Shown here: piece after piece, positions 53,785-64,000 of the stretch
Numbering within the stretch: the first letter of the stretch is position 1
How the letters are laid out: each line of letters opens with the position of its first letter
Origin: Clitopilus passeckerianus
Taxonomy: Eukaryota > Basidiomycota > Agaricomycetes > Agaricales > Entolomataceae
Reading direction: 5' to 3'
Assembly: GCA_944990035.1 (NCBI GenBank)
Contig: CALYLX010000155.1
Location: 62,001 to 126,000 of the forward strand
DNA length: 64,000 nt
Translations under genes and position numbers: made by a program
Notes under the pieces: generated by a model
What the model was told of the DNA's origin: nothing
The model's input: only the letters and a program-made list of their open reading frames with translations
Database searches by the model: none

Positions 53785-56419
53785 CAAATGAAATTCTCAT
53801 AACACATAAGCGAAAATCCGGCCACCGGCCAATGCATTATGAGATTTATTCGTTTTGAGAATTGTCACAATGGAGGTGACTAGATGTGACACTCAGTCAC
53901 ACCGTCAAAATGCGAGTCCATAGAGTATTGAGAGCACTATTTCGTGGCAATGTACATTAATTAGAAGTAAAAAAACTATCTATACTTGTTTGTTTAGCGG
54001 TTCTCATGGTCTGTGTACCTATACAAGCTCGAAATTGTCTCAAATGTGCAGTTAAAGTCATAATCTCCTCGTCAAAACCCTGCTGAATGCATGCCATCTC
54101 CATTTGTGAGCACAAGGACATGATTTCGGCACTTGAAAGGGGTGGTTCCTCAGCTTCCTCTGGTTCCTTGTCATCTTCAATCTCAATAATCTCTCCCTGC
54201 TCCACCGCCAGTTGATGCTAAGCCACCGAAATGATTTCCTGCAGCCCACCCTTGAATAGGTAAGGTGAATCCCCAGGCACGTCTTCCTCCGGATGATCGA
54301 GAAATTCATCAAGGGTAGCCAGCTTCCCCTTTAGGTTTCCCAATGCCTTCATCGATTCTGACAGTTTTTGCTCAGCCTCAATAAGACCATCAGGGCGAGC
54401 AGTGGTTGGGATAAGGGAAGGTGAATTCTGTGATTCGGGGGGAGAATCTTGAATGGGTAGCGTAGGTTTGAGGACTTCCAGCTTTTCTATAAGCTCCGTC
54501 AAATCGTCTTCGCTCGGATCAAATCCAGTGATAAGTGAAAGTGCAGGCATCCAATCAGCATCAACAAATGCATCGCCAAGAATTTCCTTGAGCATCTTCT
54601 CAGCTTCCGGTAACGACATGTCAGGAGAGGTGGCAAAGTCCAGAACCACCTTCCAGCCAGCATCGATCTGTGAATCTGAGTCCGTAGCATCATCCTCATT
54701 GGCTGGTGCATCCTCAGGCTGGATTTGAGTATGAGACTAGCAGTTGGCAATCATTTCCTGGCTGACGCTAGCCCAGGCTTTCTTGGCAAGGAACATTCCA
54801 TTGAGTTGATGGATTTTCCAGATGTCCGATTCACCAGACGCATCCCGTTGAACAGCACGGAGACAGATCTCCTTTCGGAAATGAGCTTTGAAGCAGTGGA
54901 TGATGCCTGCATCAAGAGGCTGAACGAATGGCGCCATATTGGGATCAAAAAAGCAAAGCTTGATGTTTTTGGGCTTGTATGAGACGTAGTGACCAGAGAA
55001 ATTGTCCAAAGTGAGGAGGATGTGTCGCTTTTCTGCTTTCATATCGAGATCAAATTTCCGGAGCCACCTGATGTTGACCGAAATTTCAATACATTGAATG
55101 GGAAAAGGTATGAGAAGCCTCACTCAGTAAAGAGTTCCCCTGTCATCCAGGCTTTTTTATTGTTATGATAATAATACCTCAACTGTTCTCCAGTTTTCTT
55201 CTTGAAATATAGGGGAACACGAGCCTTCCCAATGAAGAAAATCTCCCGCCGTTTGCTCCCATCTGCATTGCATGCAAATGCAAGCGTGATCCGAAATTTG
55301 TTCCCCTTCTTTCCAGGAACAGGTGCATCGGACAAGCCTCGATCCGGTGTGGCACTGTCGATCTTAGATTAGATTAGGGCTCAACAGGTCAGAGAATGAA
55401 CTCACTATGGATAGAGTGCTGACTCGTCAATGTTTCATCAATCCCTTTTAGCATAAGGCCCCATATCCTTGCGAAGTTTCTTGTGTTCAACTCCAACTGC
55501 CACAAGGTTCACTAATGCCGCCTCTCCATGCCGTCGATATTCTTGAATGTTGTACTCTCGGCAGAATGGCTGTACCCACCCAGGGCCGGGCCGGGATTCC
55601 TCAGAAACTTCCACAGCGTCTTCAAACATCTTCCTCTTGGCGTGGAGCATGGTGCCGGAGACAACCTCCTTTCGTTCGATCATAGAACGGAACCAGAGAA
55701 CCATCATCTGCTCAATGTCCGGGTGCGTCACAACACGAGGCCACTTCATTGATAGGGAGTTGGGGTGCTGCTGTATTTGTGATTGGAGTTCCTGTTGAGT
55801 TTGCGGGGAAAGTTTGCGTGAAAGAGTGCTTTGCGTAAAGATAAGTGCCCCTGATTTGAGTCCTGCAAAGTGATTGACAATTTGGGCCTGGGACATGTCG
55901 GGATGCTCATCAGCAAACGCCAGGACCTTGAGTCAGTCGTGAAGAGTGAGATTAGATCGAGTAGTGACAGCAGCCGGCTGCGCCGAAGTGGCCGGTTTCT
56001 TCTTGGATGGTCCAGCAGTTGCACCAGAATCAGCGGGCAAGGACCTGGCTTCTTAGAGTAAGGTGCTGGCTTAGGAAGAATCTTTCGTGAGGTTTCTGGG
56101 GTGTCTTTCATGTTTTTACAACGATACCAGGCCCTCTGACAGTAATTTATGAATAATACTTGCATTGTTCGTCTTTTTTAGTAGCAATAAAGAATTACAT
56201 GCGTTCATAATGAATCTAAATGTGTGCATAATGGCCAGAAATTGTGAATGACACCCAACAATAGCCTTCTGATAATGCATAATGGGCCTCGAAGCCCAAT
56301 GCATTATTCAATATGCAATTTCAGACCATTTTGGCCCGCGAATTGATGAAATCTGTTGGGAAGTGATGTGTTATGACAAATACGCATTATTGGCATATGC
56401 ATTATGAGAATTTCATCTG
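53785..56419 (-). mobile_element. pogo-type DNA transposon, full length
   Basis: A 2635-bp element with TIRs CAAATGAAATTCTCATAA (left) and TTATGAGAATTTCATCTG (right), one mismatch in 18, flanked by TA (53783-53784, 56420-56421). It holds a single minus-strand transposase pseudogene. Repeats of the type AATGCATTATGAGA occur near both ends and may be transposase binding sites. Confidence 0.87.
53957..56110 (-). pseudogene. pogo/Tigger-like transposase with CENP-B HTH, several stops
   Basis: On the minus strand: a basic N-terminus; LKVLAFADEHPDMSQAQIVNHF (a TGA replaces the Trp just before it, near 55935); the CENP-B-type HTH KWPRVVTHPDIEQMMVLWFRS; GWVQPFCREYNIQEYRRHGEA; then two stops and NIDESALYP (first Asp); FRITLAFACNADGS, LLTLDNFSGHYV (second Asp) and FVQPLDAGIIHCFKAHF (third Asp, 30 residues after the second, DD30D). 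An acidic tail, EIMSLCSQMEMACIQQGFDEEI, ends near 53957. There are at least five breaks, so it is inactive. The domain order fits basidiomycete pogo elements. Confidence 0.85.
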
Positions 56420-56486
56420 TACTCACTTGCTAACTGTGTCTCCACTCCTCTGGAATTGCTCCTGGAGCATCCGAGAGCTTGAGCCG

Positions 56487-56773
56487 CATTAGCAAAATCT
56501 CACTGGACTTGCAGAAGGCTGTCTTGCAGCTGCCTTGTAAATTACTTGCAGATTTTTGAAAAAATTTTAGAGTTTAAAAATAACTTTTAGCACAACATAA
56601 AGCACAAAAACTCTAAGTAAGTTGATTGCAAGTCATACTATAAGACACCAATCTAGCTTATAGGGCTTATATGGCTTACATATCTTGAGTGGCTTGCGGA
56701 GTGCTGCAAGACAACTGCAAGTTTTGGTAAGCCAAGGCAAGGCAGCTGTAAGCTAGGTATTTTTTTGCTGATG
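56487..56773. mobile_element. CATCAG-ended MITE, family I, copy 2
   Basis: 287 bp, nearly identical to 434-722, with one changed base in the left end (CATTAGC). It ends TTTTTTTGCTGATG. Confidence 0.85.
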
Positions 56774-56858
56774 TGTGTTGAGCAAAGTACAGAAAAATGG
56801 CAAGCTGTTAATCAGCCATAATCCCTTGAGAGTCCGCTAGCTTGTGATCTTGTTGCAA

Positions 56859-57013
56859 TGGAGTAGCCCCTTCGGGCACTCCAGCCGATCCTCCACGTGA
56901 CCTTTAGATTAGTCATCTGTAGCCTGTTGAGCGAGCATCCAACCCAAGAATAGAGCAAGATTCCCTCATCGTCGATCACTGTCTGTCCGTCTGCTGCACC
57001 TCCGGCCACTCCA
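56859..57013 (+). repeat. 5' LTR of the gypsy element
   Basis: 155 bp, TGGAGTAGCCCC to CCGGCCACTCCA (TG..CA ends). It is unusually short for a gypsy LTR. Confidence 0.95.
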
Positions 57014-57115
57014 TTGTAGTGACGAGAGCGCGATTTGTGCCATCGCTGTCTGTTCTGTAGTTGTTGTTGTCATTGTCTGCCACGTGTCAAGTCTTCCGTG
57101 TTCTCGAATTTCGTT

Positions 57116-58771
57116 ATGCCACCCAAGCCCAAGAAACCAGCTCTGTTTAAAGAGCTGAAAGCTCTGGGTCTTCCCACAGGAGAGGACCAAGATGAATCAG
57201 CTATAAACTCAGCAACAGCCTCCTCGTCATCCCTTGTCCAGTCCGCTCTATCCTCATGGCAGCAAGTGGACCCTCAACACATTGAAACAGACCCTCCACA
57301 AAACGTAATTCCAGACCCATTCCAAGCCACGCCCTCAATTGGCACCCCAGTCATATCATCTCCGAAAATCGTGCCCGGCGACTTCCCTCTCACCCCTGCA
57401 CCCCAACCAGTACCACGAGCACCACCTGAAAGACCATCGTCGCTATCAAGACCTCGTTCAACCTCAGAGTCCACGACAGCAGAGTTAGCACGTATCACGG
57501 AGCAGCTTACCCTCTCAACACCAGCACCAACCCCACCTCCTGCAGACCCAGAGCCAGAAATCATGTCCACGTTGTTGACCAGCCTGTCTTTCAGTGGCGA
57601 CAGCAATGCAGTCCATCCAGGGGATTTCATCTGGAAATTCAAGACCATCATGCTGGAGAAGAGGATCACTGTTGACAGCGACAAGATTGAAGCCTTTGAA
57701 AACTGTCTACCTGTAGACTCGGATGCGGATGAATGGTACCACGACTACACGGCACAAGTTCAAGACGATGCAGAAGACGAGAAGGTGACGTGGGCTGCCT
57801 TCGAAGCCGCGTTCAAGCTTCGGTTCCCAGCACCTCCTCGCAGCAAGCTGAACTCACGGGAGCTCGTCAACGAGCTCCTCTCCATGCGTCTCGAGCCCGA
57901 GCAGCTCATGAAGAAGGAGACCCTGAGTGGCCAGGAGGTCTGGACACATGTCGCGTTTGCCCACAAGATTCTTCGTTTAGCAACGAAGATTGGCCTGGAG
58001 ACGTCGAAAACCCACATCGACCAAGTCTACGAGCACCTTCCAGAGCCTATACAGGAAAAAGTTGAAACCTGTATGGACACATGGAACGAGTTTACAACAG
58101 CAATCACCAGCATCGACACGAGGCATCTTAGCACATGGCTCAAGAAGTACGACGCCCGGGAGTCAAGACAGCGGGAGGCCCAGTTGAAGATAGACCAGTT
58201 AACAAGGACTATTCGCTCGTTAACGGTCAACACCACCCCACCACAGCGTCCTCCTCCGCCATCGTTACCGGCCATGCCTATCCACCGCCCAACAAATCCA
58301 TCTAACCAATCACCAACTCCTTGGATGGCGTCTCGACCCTCCAAGCTGCCCGTCACCGAAGAGCGGAAACGCACAGCTTGCGCCACCATTGCTCGTCTGC
58401 CGATGGCTACCGAGATGGCAGGCTACATCAAACAGCTACGGAGTTGGTCAGCCCAACATGGTGGAGAGAGAGCGTGGATTGATGAGAACTCAGGGTTCCC
58501 TCTGCGGCCAAGTGGTGCACCCATTTGCTTAGGCGAGTGCTTTGTATGTGGAAAAGTAGGCCATCGGCGGAGCGAGTGCGAAGCTCCGGAAGCTCAGCAC
58601 ATTGTGAAGCAGGAGCGCGTATGGCGGAGTCAAGCGGCACAACTGCTTGGGAACGTCAACCAGCCTCGGTCTGTCAACCACATAGGCATCTCAGACGAAT
58701 TCGCGGACATAGCATGGGCCCTCGGACATCTTACACTAGATTCGGGAAATGGAGAAGGAGCCTCAACGTAG
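57116..58771 (+). CDS. gag: gag protein of the gypsy element
   Basis: 551 residues from MPPKPKKPALFKELKALGL. The frame is open further upstream to an ATG at 57035, but that leader is Cys-rich and unlikely. A Pro/Ser-rich N-terminal region is followed by the retrotransposon gag domain (about residues 180-290; ENCLPVDSDADEWYHDY, WAAFEAAFKLRF) and a CCHC zinc knuckle, CFVCGKVGHRRSEC (residues 475-488, CX2CX4HX4C). It forms the capsid and packages the RNA. It overlaps pol, which lies in the -1 frame. No internal stop, so gag looks intact. Confidence 0.92.
   Translation: MPPKPKKPALFKELKALGLPTGEDQDESAINSATASSSSLVQSALSSWQQVDPQHIETDPPQNVIPDPFQATPSIGTPVISSPKIVPGDFPLTPAPQPVPRAPPERPSSLSRPRSTSESTTAELARITEQLTLSTPAPTPPPADPEPEIMSTLLTSLSFSGDSNAVHPGDFIWKFKTIMLEKRITVDSDKIEAFENCLPVDSDADEWYHDYTAQVQDDAEDEKVTWAAFEAAFKLRFPAPPRSKLNSRELVNELLSMRLEPEQLMKKETLSGQEVWTHVAFAHKILRLATKIGLETSKTHIDQVYEHLPEPIQEKVETCMDTWNEFTTAITSIDTRHLSTWLKKYDARESRQREAQLKIDQLTRTIRSLTVNTTPPQRPPPPSLPAMPIHRPTNPSNQSPTPWMASRPSKLPVTEERKRTACATIARLPMATEMAGYIKQLRSWSAQHGGERAWIDENSGFPLRPSGAPICLGECFVCGKVGHRRSECEAPEAQHIVKQERVWRSQAAQLLGNVNQPRSVNHIGISDEFADIAWALGHLTLDSGNGEGAST
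58744..58750 (+). promoter_or_regulatory. candidate -1 ribosomal frameshift site, GGGAAAT
   Basis: This is a heptamer of the X XXY YYZ type, read G GGA AAT in the gag frame, 18 bp before the gag stop (58769-58771). A -1 slip here enters the pol frame exactly (next codons TGG AGA AGG), which is open from well upstream to 59380. Other overlap heptamers I checked do not fit the rule. The downstream stimulatory structure was not evaluated. Confidence 0.6.
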
Positions 58772-61700
58772 ACGACACGTTCAGCGCTCCGGTCTCTCTG
58801 TCGTCACAGAAGACCATCCCTCCTCAGAACACTTCGCATACTCCTGTTGTAGACACAAGTATCGAATCACATCGCATTTTTAATCTCTTCTCTCTTGAGA
58901 CACGCGAAACTGAGGCGGAATGTCCCTTCCACCATGAAATTACAATAGTCAATGACTCTTCACCTGGCACAACAATGATGGCCCTCTTCGATGGAGGTGC
59001 CATGGTCAGTGCCATGGACTGTAAGATGTTTCAAAACATGAAGCCAAAGCTCATACCTGGCTGGTCACTGTCAAATCTCCAACTTCAAATGGCAAATGAG
59101 ACAATAGTGCCATCACAAGGAACATGGACCGGCATCATTAGTGTTGCAGGTGCACAAGTCGTAGGATCTTTCGAGATCTTCGACAGCAAGAACAGCTGGA
59201 ACTTCTTGTTCGGAAAACCACTCCTCCGTATGTTTGGTGGCACTCACGACTACACCAACGACACTGTTATTCTTACGAAGACAGGTTCACAGGAGAATCA
59301 AGTCCTCTTGAACTGCAATCCAGAGGCAACCCATCAGTTCAAGAAACTTATTGCATCTCTGGCAGTAGAGGATAATGGTTGAGTCAACATCTTCACTCGG
59401 CATACGGACCCCTTCAAGAAGGAACGTGTTAGCGAGATCATTCGACAGGTCACTCTAGGTCTCGACCTCACCGACGACCAACGAGCAGAGGTCTACGAGC
59501 TTTTAGCAACACACACAGACTGCTTCGCCTTGGCTTTAAGCGAGGTCAAGGCCGTGCCAGGATATGCTCACAAGTTGAACATTCCATCCGATACCAAATT
59601 CTCAACAAAGATCCCTCCACGCTTGTATAACGCCACCCAACACAGTTTCCAGATTTCCAAATCAGATGAAATGCAAGCTGCGGACGTGGTCCGCTCAATC
59701 CATCCATCCGACGTAAAGTGTGTTGCGCCAACTGTGCTAGCAAAGAAGGTGCACGAAGGAAGTGGTCTTCCAATCGAAGAACTACAACACCGAGTCAACG
59801 AACAGTGCGTAGCACATGGTCTTCCATCGCGAGCGGAGGAGCTTCCACCAAGGCCGCCACCACCATCCGACCAAGAACAACCAACCGAGCAACTGACAAA
59901 GTGGAGAATGTGCCAGGATTTCCAGCAGGTGAACAAAGTCACCGAAATCGCACCAGTACCGCAGGGAGACATCCGAGCCAAGCAGCTTCGCCTATCGGGA
60001 CATCGCTATCTTCATGTCTTTGACTTTGCAGCCGGATTTTATCATATCCAAGTACATCCAGACTCCCAACCATATCTGGTGTATTACGTCGAAGGACGCG
60101 GCTACCTCGCATACGTGCGAATGCCGTTTGGAATTACAGGCGCACCATCCGAGTTCTGTGCAATGATGGCGGACAAAACTCATGACCTGGTTGCAGAAAA
60201 TGTGTTTGAATGCTTTGTTGACAATGGAGGATCAGCGTCCGACACATTTGAAGAAGGAATCACAAAATTACGCCAAGTTCTGGATCGAGTCAGAAGAGAA
60301 AAGCTTTCGCTATCCCCAAGTAAGCTCAGACTGTTCATGACAGAGGCGGTGTTTGCTGGATCCCTTGTTGGGCCCAATGGTGTTTCCCCAGACCTGACAA
60401 AACTCACAGCAATTGTCGACTGGCCCATCCCAAAAGATGCAGCACATCTGGAAGGTTTCCTTGGACTTGCCGGCTACTTCCGAGACCTGATCCAAGGGTA
60501 CGCTCGAATTGAAGGACCACTTCGAGATATCTTGAAAAAGGTTGGGGTTCCAGCTACTGCAGGAAAACAAATGTATCGGCGAATGATGAAGGCATACAAA
60601 CTCGACGACGTATGGCAGGAGCAGCACACTCGAGCGTTCCTGAAGATCAAGCAGATCCTCGTTTCCCAGCCAGTGCTTGTGGCACCACGTTTTGACGGTA
60701 CACCCTTCATCGTAACAACTGATGGATGTGTAGATGCATTTGCAGGCATCCTGTCGCAGAGGGTAGAAACAACCCTTCCCGGTGGTCGAAAGGTCAAGAA
60801 ACTCCATCCCATTGCCTTTGCTTCAAAGCGCACATCGAATACTGAAGCCAAATATAAACCATTCCTACTCGAGTTCGCTGCTCTCAAATACGCATTCGAC
60901 AAATTCTCCGATGTCATCCACGGGTTTCCGGTCGAGGTTGAGACAGACTGCCAGGCACTCCGAGATACCCTGCTGTCAGAAAAGCTATCAGCGACACACG
61001 CACGCTGGCGAGACAACATCTTAGCTCACCACATAATTGATGTCCGCCACGTCCCAGGCAAATACAATATTGCCGATGGTATCAGCAGGCAGTACGAAGG
61101 TGTACCAAAAGCACCTGGTGACGGTAGCGACTGGACGGTTGACCCAAACTGGGAAAATAGCTTAGGCATCATCAACGATGTATTCGCAATATCTGCCGCC
61201 AAGGAAACTTCGCACCCAGAATTACGATTGCGATTCAAGAACGAACCATTGTTCTTGCAAGTAATAGATGCCCTGGAAAATCTTGACCAGAACCAGCCAC
61301 TCCGTTCGAAAATACGGGCACGGCACCGAGCATCTCAATACTTGATTGACGATGGGAAACTCTGGCATGTTGGAGGGGGGGTGAGACTCGGCGTCAGGGC
61401 ACGACCACGGCGGGAATGCGTCTCCAGGGTTGAAGCTGTAGCGCTTGCAAAGCAGCAACACGAAGAGGGTGGTCACTGGCATCGAGACAGTGTCAAGATG
61501 GCCCTGTACGATCGTTACCATTCACCAAAACTGGACGAATCAGTCGTGGCGGGCATCAGGGACTGTGCAAAATGCAAAAACTTTGGAGGAACCCACCTTA
61601 ACGCGCTATTACAACCCATAACATGTCGACACCCATTTGAACTCCTGGTCGGCGACTACCTTTCGATGCCAGCCGGAAAAGGCGGATACCACACTATAGG

Positions 61701-62649
61701 CCTCTACCTCGACACATACTCACAACATGTCTGGGGTCACAAGTTCAAAACCCACGGTAGTGCAAAGACAACAAAAACCTCACTTACCGCCATATTCCAC
61801 GAGTTTGCCCCGCCAGAAACGTTCCAAGCGGATGGTGGAAAGCACTTCAATAATGATGAGATCAAGGATCTCTGTGGGAAATGGGGCGTGAAGCATCACA
61901 CCGTTTCGGCGTATTCTCCATGGGTCAATGGCCTAGTGGAAGGCACCAACAAGCTGTTGCTTTACATCCTCGCCCGCCTGTGTGCGCCTGACATGGGTGA
62001 GGATGGGTGGAAGTCAACAGAATGGGAAACCTTACCGAAGACCTGGCCTGACCATTTCGACGACGCCATCAGAATACTGAATTGGCGTATCCTCTCTGCT
62101 CTCAAATTCACCCCAAAGGAACTACTCCTTGGCATTGTGGTCAATACTAAGAACACACCCATGGAACTCAGTGAATCCACCTTGTCACCGGAGGAAGTCG
62201 ATACGCAAATGGCCTATGTGGATCAACAGCGCCTAGATGGGTACAACAAGGCCGTAAAGAATGCTATCCGTCGAAAAGCCGCATTTGACAAGAAGCTTTA
62301 CAAGCAGCAAGGTCAGCCAATCGAGTTCAAGATAGGAGACCTTGTCCAGACATACCGAAGCGACCTTGCGAAATCCCTCAGCACGGATCGCAAGTTGACA
62401 CCTATGTGGTCCGAACCGCGCCGGATCAAGAACCAGAACCTCAACTCCTACGATCTCGAGACTCTGGATGGGCAAATCATCCCAGGCTTCTTCAGCGCAA
62501 GACGGTTGCGACTTTTCACTCCCAGAGAAGGCACCATGTTAGCAGCCGATGAAGAATCTAGAACCCAAGAATCAACACTCAGCAACGATGAGGTTGATTT
62601 CAAAGAGAACGTACCTAATGACGATGAAGATGTAGACGAGGATGTGTAA
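58750..62649 (+). pseudogene. pol: pol polyprotein: protease, RT, RNase H, integrase; one TGA and a mutated RT site
   Basis: Continuous in the -1 frame except for a TGA at 59380-59382, between protease and RT. Protease: ALFDGGAMVSAMD (Asp 58990; DGG in place of DSG/DTG) and NFLFGKPLL. RT: FDFAAGFYHIQVHP and MPFGITGAPSEF; the usual YxDD is FVDN (AAT at 60223-60225 for the second Asp), which should abolish activity. RNase H: TTDGCVDAF, LEFAALKYA, VETDCQAL. Integrase: H..H..CAKC zinc region, then GDYLSM (61654), QADGG (61831) and VEGTN (61939), i.e. D58D35E. A GPY/F-like C-terminus (FFSARRLRLF) and an acidic tail follow. Confidence 0.93.
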
Positions 62650-62730
62650 ATGAGAGTGTACATAGCGGAGATGAGGATGATCACAGTATAGGAGAGAGAT
62701 TAGTAGACAGGCGATGAGGACGTCGCCATT

Positions 62731-62745
62731 CGGAAGGGGGGAACA
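62731..62745 (+). promoter_or_regulatory. polypurine tract of the gypsy element
   Basis: GGAAGGGGGGAACA directly precedes the 3' LTR. This is the expected position for plus-strand priming. Confidence 0.85.
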
Positions 62746-62900
62746 TGGAGTAGCCCCTTTGGGCACTCCAGCCGATCCTCCACGTGATCTTTAGATTAGT
62801 CATCTGTAGCCTGTTGAGCGAGCATCCAACCCAAGAATAGAGCAGGATTCCCTCACCGTCGATCACTGTCTGTCCGTCTGCTGCACCTCCGGCCACTCCA
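62746..62900 (+). repeat. 3' LTR of the gypsy element
   Basis: 155 bp. It differs from the 5' LTR at four sites (TTTGGG/TTCGGG, GATC/GACC, CAGG/CAAG, CACC/CATC), all transitions. Confidence 0.95.
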
Positions 62901-63008
62901 GCAATTTACGAGATAACTTGGAGAACACATGGTGTGAAAGGCTAAGTTGCTCATGAAAGCAATCTGGATGGCCTTCAATGACTTCTTGAAGCCACAAGTG
63001 GCTGGTTA

Positions 63009-63116
63009 TATCAGCAAACTCTGGGTGAACTATAGCACTATAGCACTATGAAAGGAGTACCTTTTGCTATATAGCACTGCATAGTGCACTGTAGTTCATC
63101 TGATATTTGCTGATGA
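63009..63116. mobile_element. short palindromic MITE related to family III
   Basis: 108 bp from TATCAGCAAACTCTGGG to TTTGCTGATG, with internal inverted repeats built on GTGAACTATAGCAC / GTGCACTGTAGTTCAT. The left end resembles CATCAGTAAAACCTGGG of the MITE at 46948-47169. Confidence 0.6.
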
Positions 63117-64000
63117 CTAGAACAGATATATGCTTTGGTTGAGGTGGTTTTTGCTTTTTTGTGACTAAAGTAGTGGCAAAAAAAGCTGTGATGGCTGCAA
63201 GCACCTTTTTACAAAGTTCTGACCCTGATTCCTTTGATTTTTGAATGTGCACTGAGTCTGTACAAACTATATTCAAGGTAACAACTACACAAATTCTCAT
63301 TTTCAACTTGAAATGACTACTGGTGTTATCTAATCTATGTGATATGCTGTGACATCGGCCTCCAGCCTAGCAGACCATCTGGCTAGCAACCAGGTTGGTT
63401 AGCATGTGGTCAGCCCAGCAACGTTAGCCTGGACTCCCAAACAGGCCCTACGGGTAAAGGTACAAAAATTCCACCTGTGAATTACCTATGCCGGGCTGGG
63501 ATAAAAAATTCAGTGTAGTCGCTGATATAACTGACAATGAGTACAGTAATATAGACAATAACTTGTAGTCTATAGACCCTAATTTATATTTTTTGTTGTC
63601 AAGCCGCAGTCTGAGCCAAAGCTGGGCCAAGCCAGCTGTCAACCAATTTCAACAGTCCAGCTACTGCTTTTTGTAAGCCTAAGCCATACTACATAGCACC
63701 AGCCAAAGCCAGGGCTTTTGAGCCAAGCCAGAGCTGGCAGAACACTACTCACAGCCACAAAAAATAATAGGAATTACATCAGCAACGTCCCATCGTATGT
63801 CAAAGCGCAATTGTCTCTAGAACATTGTACAATTGCGAAGGTGCTTATTCCTTTTGTACATGGCTAAATGCAGTCTACTTGGGTCTGTGTATAATACCTG
63901 AAGTAATTCAGATGCATGCTTGTCTCTGTGGAAGGAGTTTCATGCCCGATCAGACCTAGTATGACTGTCGCAAAATTCTCTGAGTCATTACTTTTTGTGG
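63117..64000. other. unannotated spacer
   Basis: AT-rich sequence with low-complexity AGCCAAGCCAGAGC-type words around 63600-63740. No gene, TIR or LTR is recognised. Confidence 0.4.

Larger units (their letters stand above)
56859..62900 (+). mobile_element. Ty3/gypsy LTR retrotransposon, complete structure
   Basis: 6042 bp with 155-bp LTRs, gag, pol in the -1 frame, and a polypurine tract. Its 4-bp flanks GCAA (56855-56858 and 62901-62904) are probably the target duplication. Domain order protease, RT, RNase H, integrase is that of Ty3/gypsy. The two LTRs differ at four positions, all transitions, so insertion is not very recent. No canonical TGG primer-binding site follows the 5' LTR (the sequence is TTGTAGTGACG). 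Confidence 0.95.

Noticed and set aside
56127..56140. Match to the end of the 7639-7839 element
   Set aside because: Only about 13 bases match, with no partner end; treated as chance.
57014..57034. tRNA primer-binding site next to the 5' LTR
   Set aside because: The sequence after the LTR lacks TGG and I could not match it to a tRNA 3' end or to the LTR itself for self-priming, so no PBS was annotated.
1..64000. tRNA or rRNA genes
   Set aside because: I scanned for T-loop-like GGTTCGA contexts and rRNA-like blocks and found none convincing; a covariance-model search would be needed to exclude tRNAs.

Overview
The window comes from a filamentous fungus, most likely a basidiomycete (probably Agaricomycetes). 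I infer this from the element types: Tad1-like non-LTR retrotransposons with an endonuclease/reverse transcriptase/RNase H ORF2, a CENP-B-type pogo transposase of the style common in mushroom genomes, a Ty3/gypsy element with a DGG protease, Tc1/mariner elements and a PIF/Harbinger remnant. I recognise no host gene; the window is essentially a graveyard of nested mobile elements.

Layout. 1-8450 is AT-rich DNA with scattered DNA transposons: a CATCAG-ended MITE, an internally deleted Tc1-like element that keeps a 173-residue HTH protein, a Tc1/mariner element (DD34E) with one nonsense codon, a truncated divergent relative, a small TIR element and a copia integrase fragment. 8451-10336 is a larger non-autonomous TIR element carrying a solo LTR with a perfect 5-bp target duplication. 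10344-48077 is a dense non-LTR cluster. 'LINE-A' (ORF1 with zinc knuckles; ORF2 with APE, RT, RNase H and a terminal zinc motif) is present as one nearly complete 6.9 kb copy (15445-22364) and about twelve broken ones on both strands. 'LINE-B' survives as RT/RNase H pseudogenes. 'LINE-C' and 'LINE-D' consist of ORF1 plus a 3' UTR and poly-A with no ORF2, i.e. half-LINEs. Mariner copies, MITEs, a second solo LTR and a second deleted Tc1 copy are inserted into these.

49200-56858 holds a degenerate tandem repeat, more MITEs, a decayed PIF/Harbinger element (Myb-like partner and DDE nuclease, convergent), and a complete but mutated pogo element (53785-56419) with terminal repeats and a TA duplication. 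56859-62900 is a complete Ty3/gypsy element: 155-bp LTRs, gag with a CCHC knuckle, a candidate -1 frameshift site at the correct place and frame, and protease-RT-RNase H-integrase. One TGA and a mutated RT catalytic residue appear to inactivate it. The rest to 64000 has only a short MITE.

How the parts relate. Every LINE poly-A junction I can see (eleven) runs straight into another LINE's sequence, so these elements accumulate inside one another. LINE-A, -C and -D share a 3' tail (a GGACTGC..ATATAAAT block, in most copies a GC-rich hairpin, then TTGATC and poly-A), so the half-LINEs are plausibly copied in trans by a LINE-A-type ORF2. Both Tc1 families have long TIRs whose inner and outer repeats face each other instead of being direct repeats. 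A LINE-C pair forms a ~2.2 kb inverted repeat whose 15-bp target duplication is split between the two arms; this is either a recent fold-back rearrangement or an assembly artefact. No CRISPR, rRNA or convincing tRNA gene was seen.
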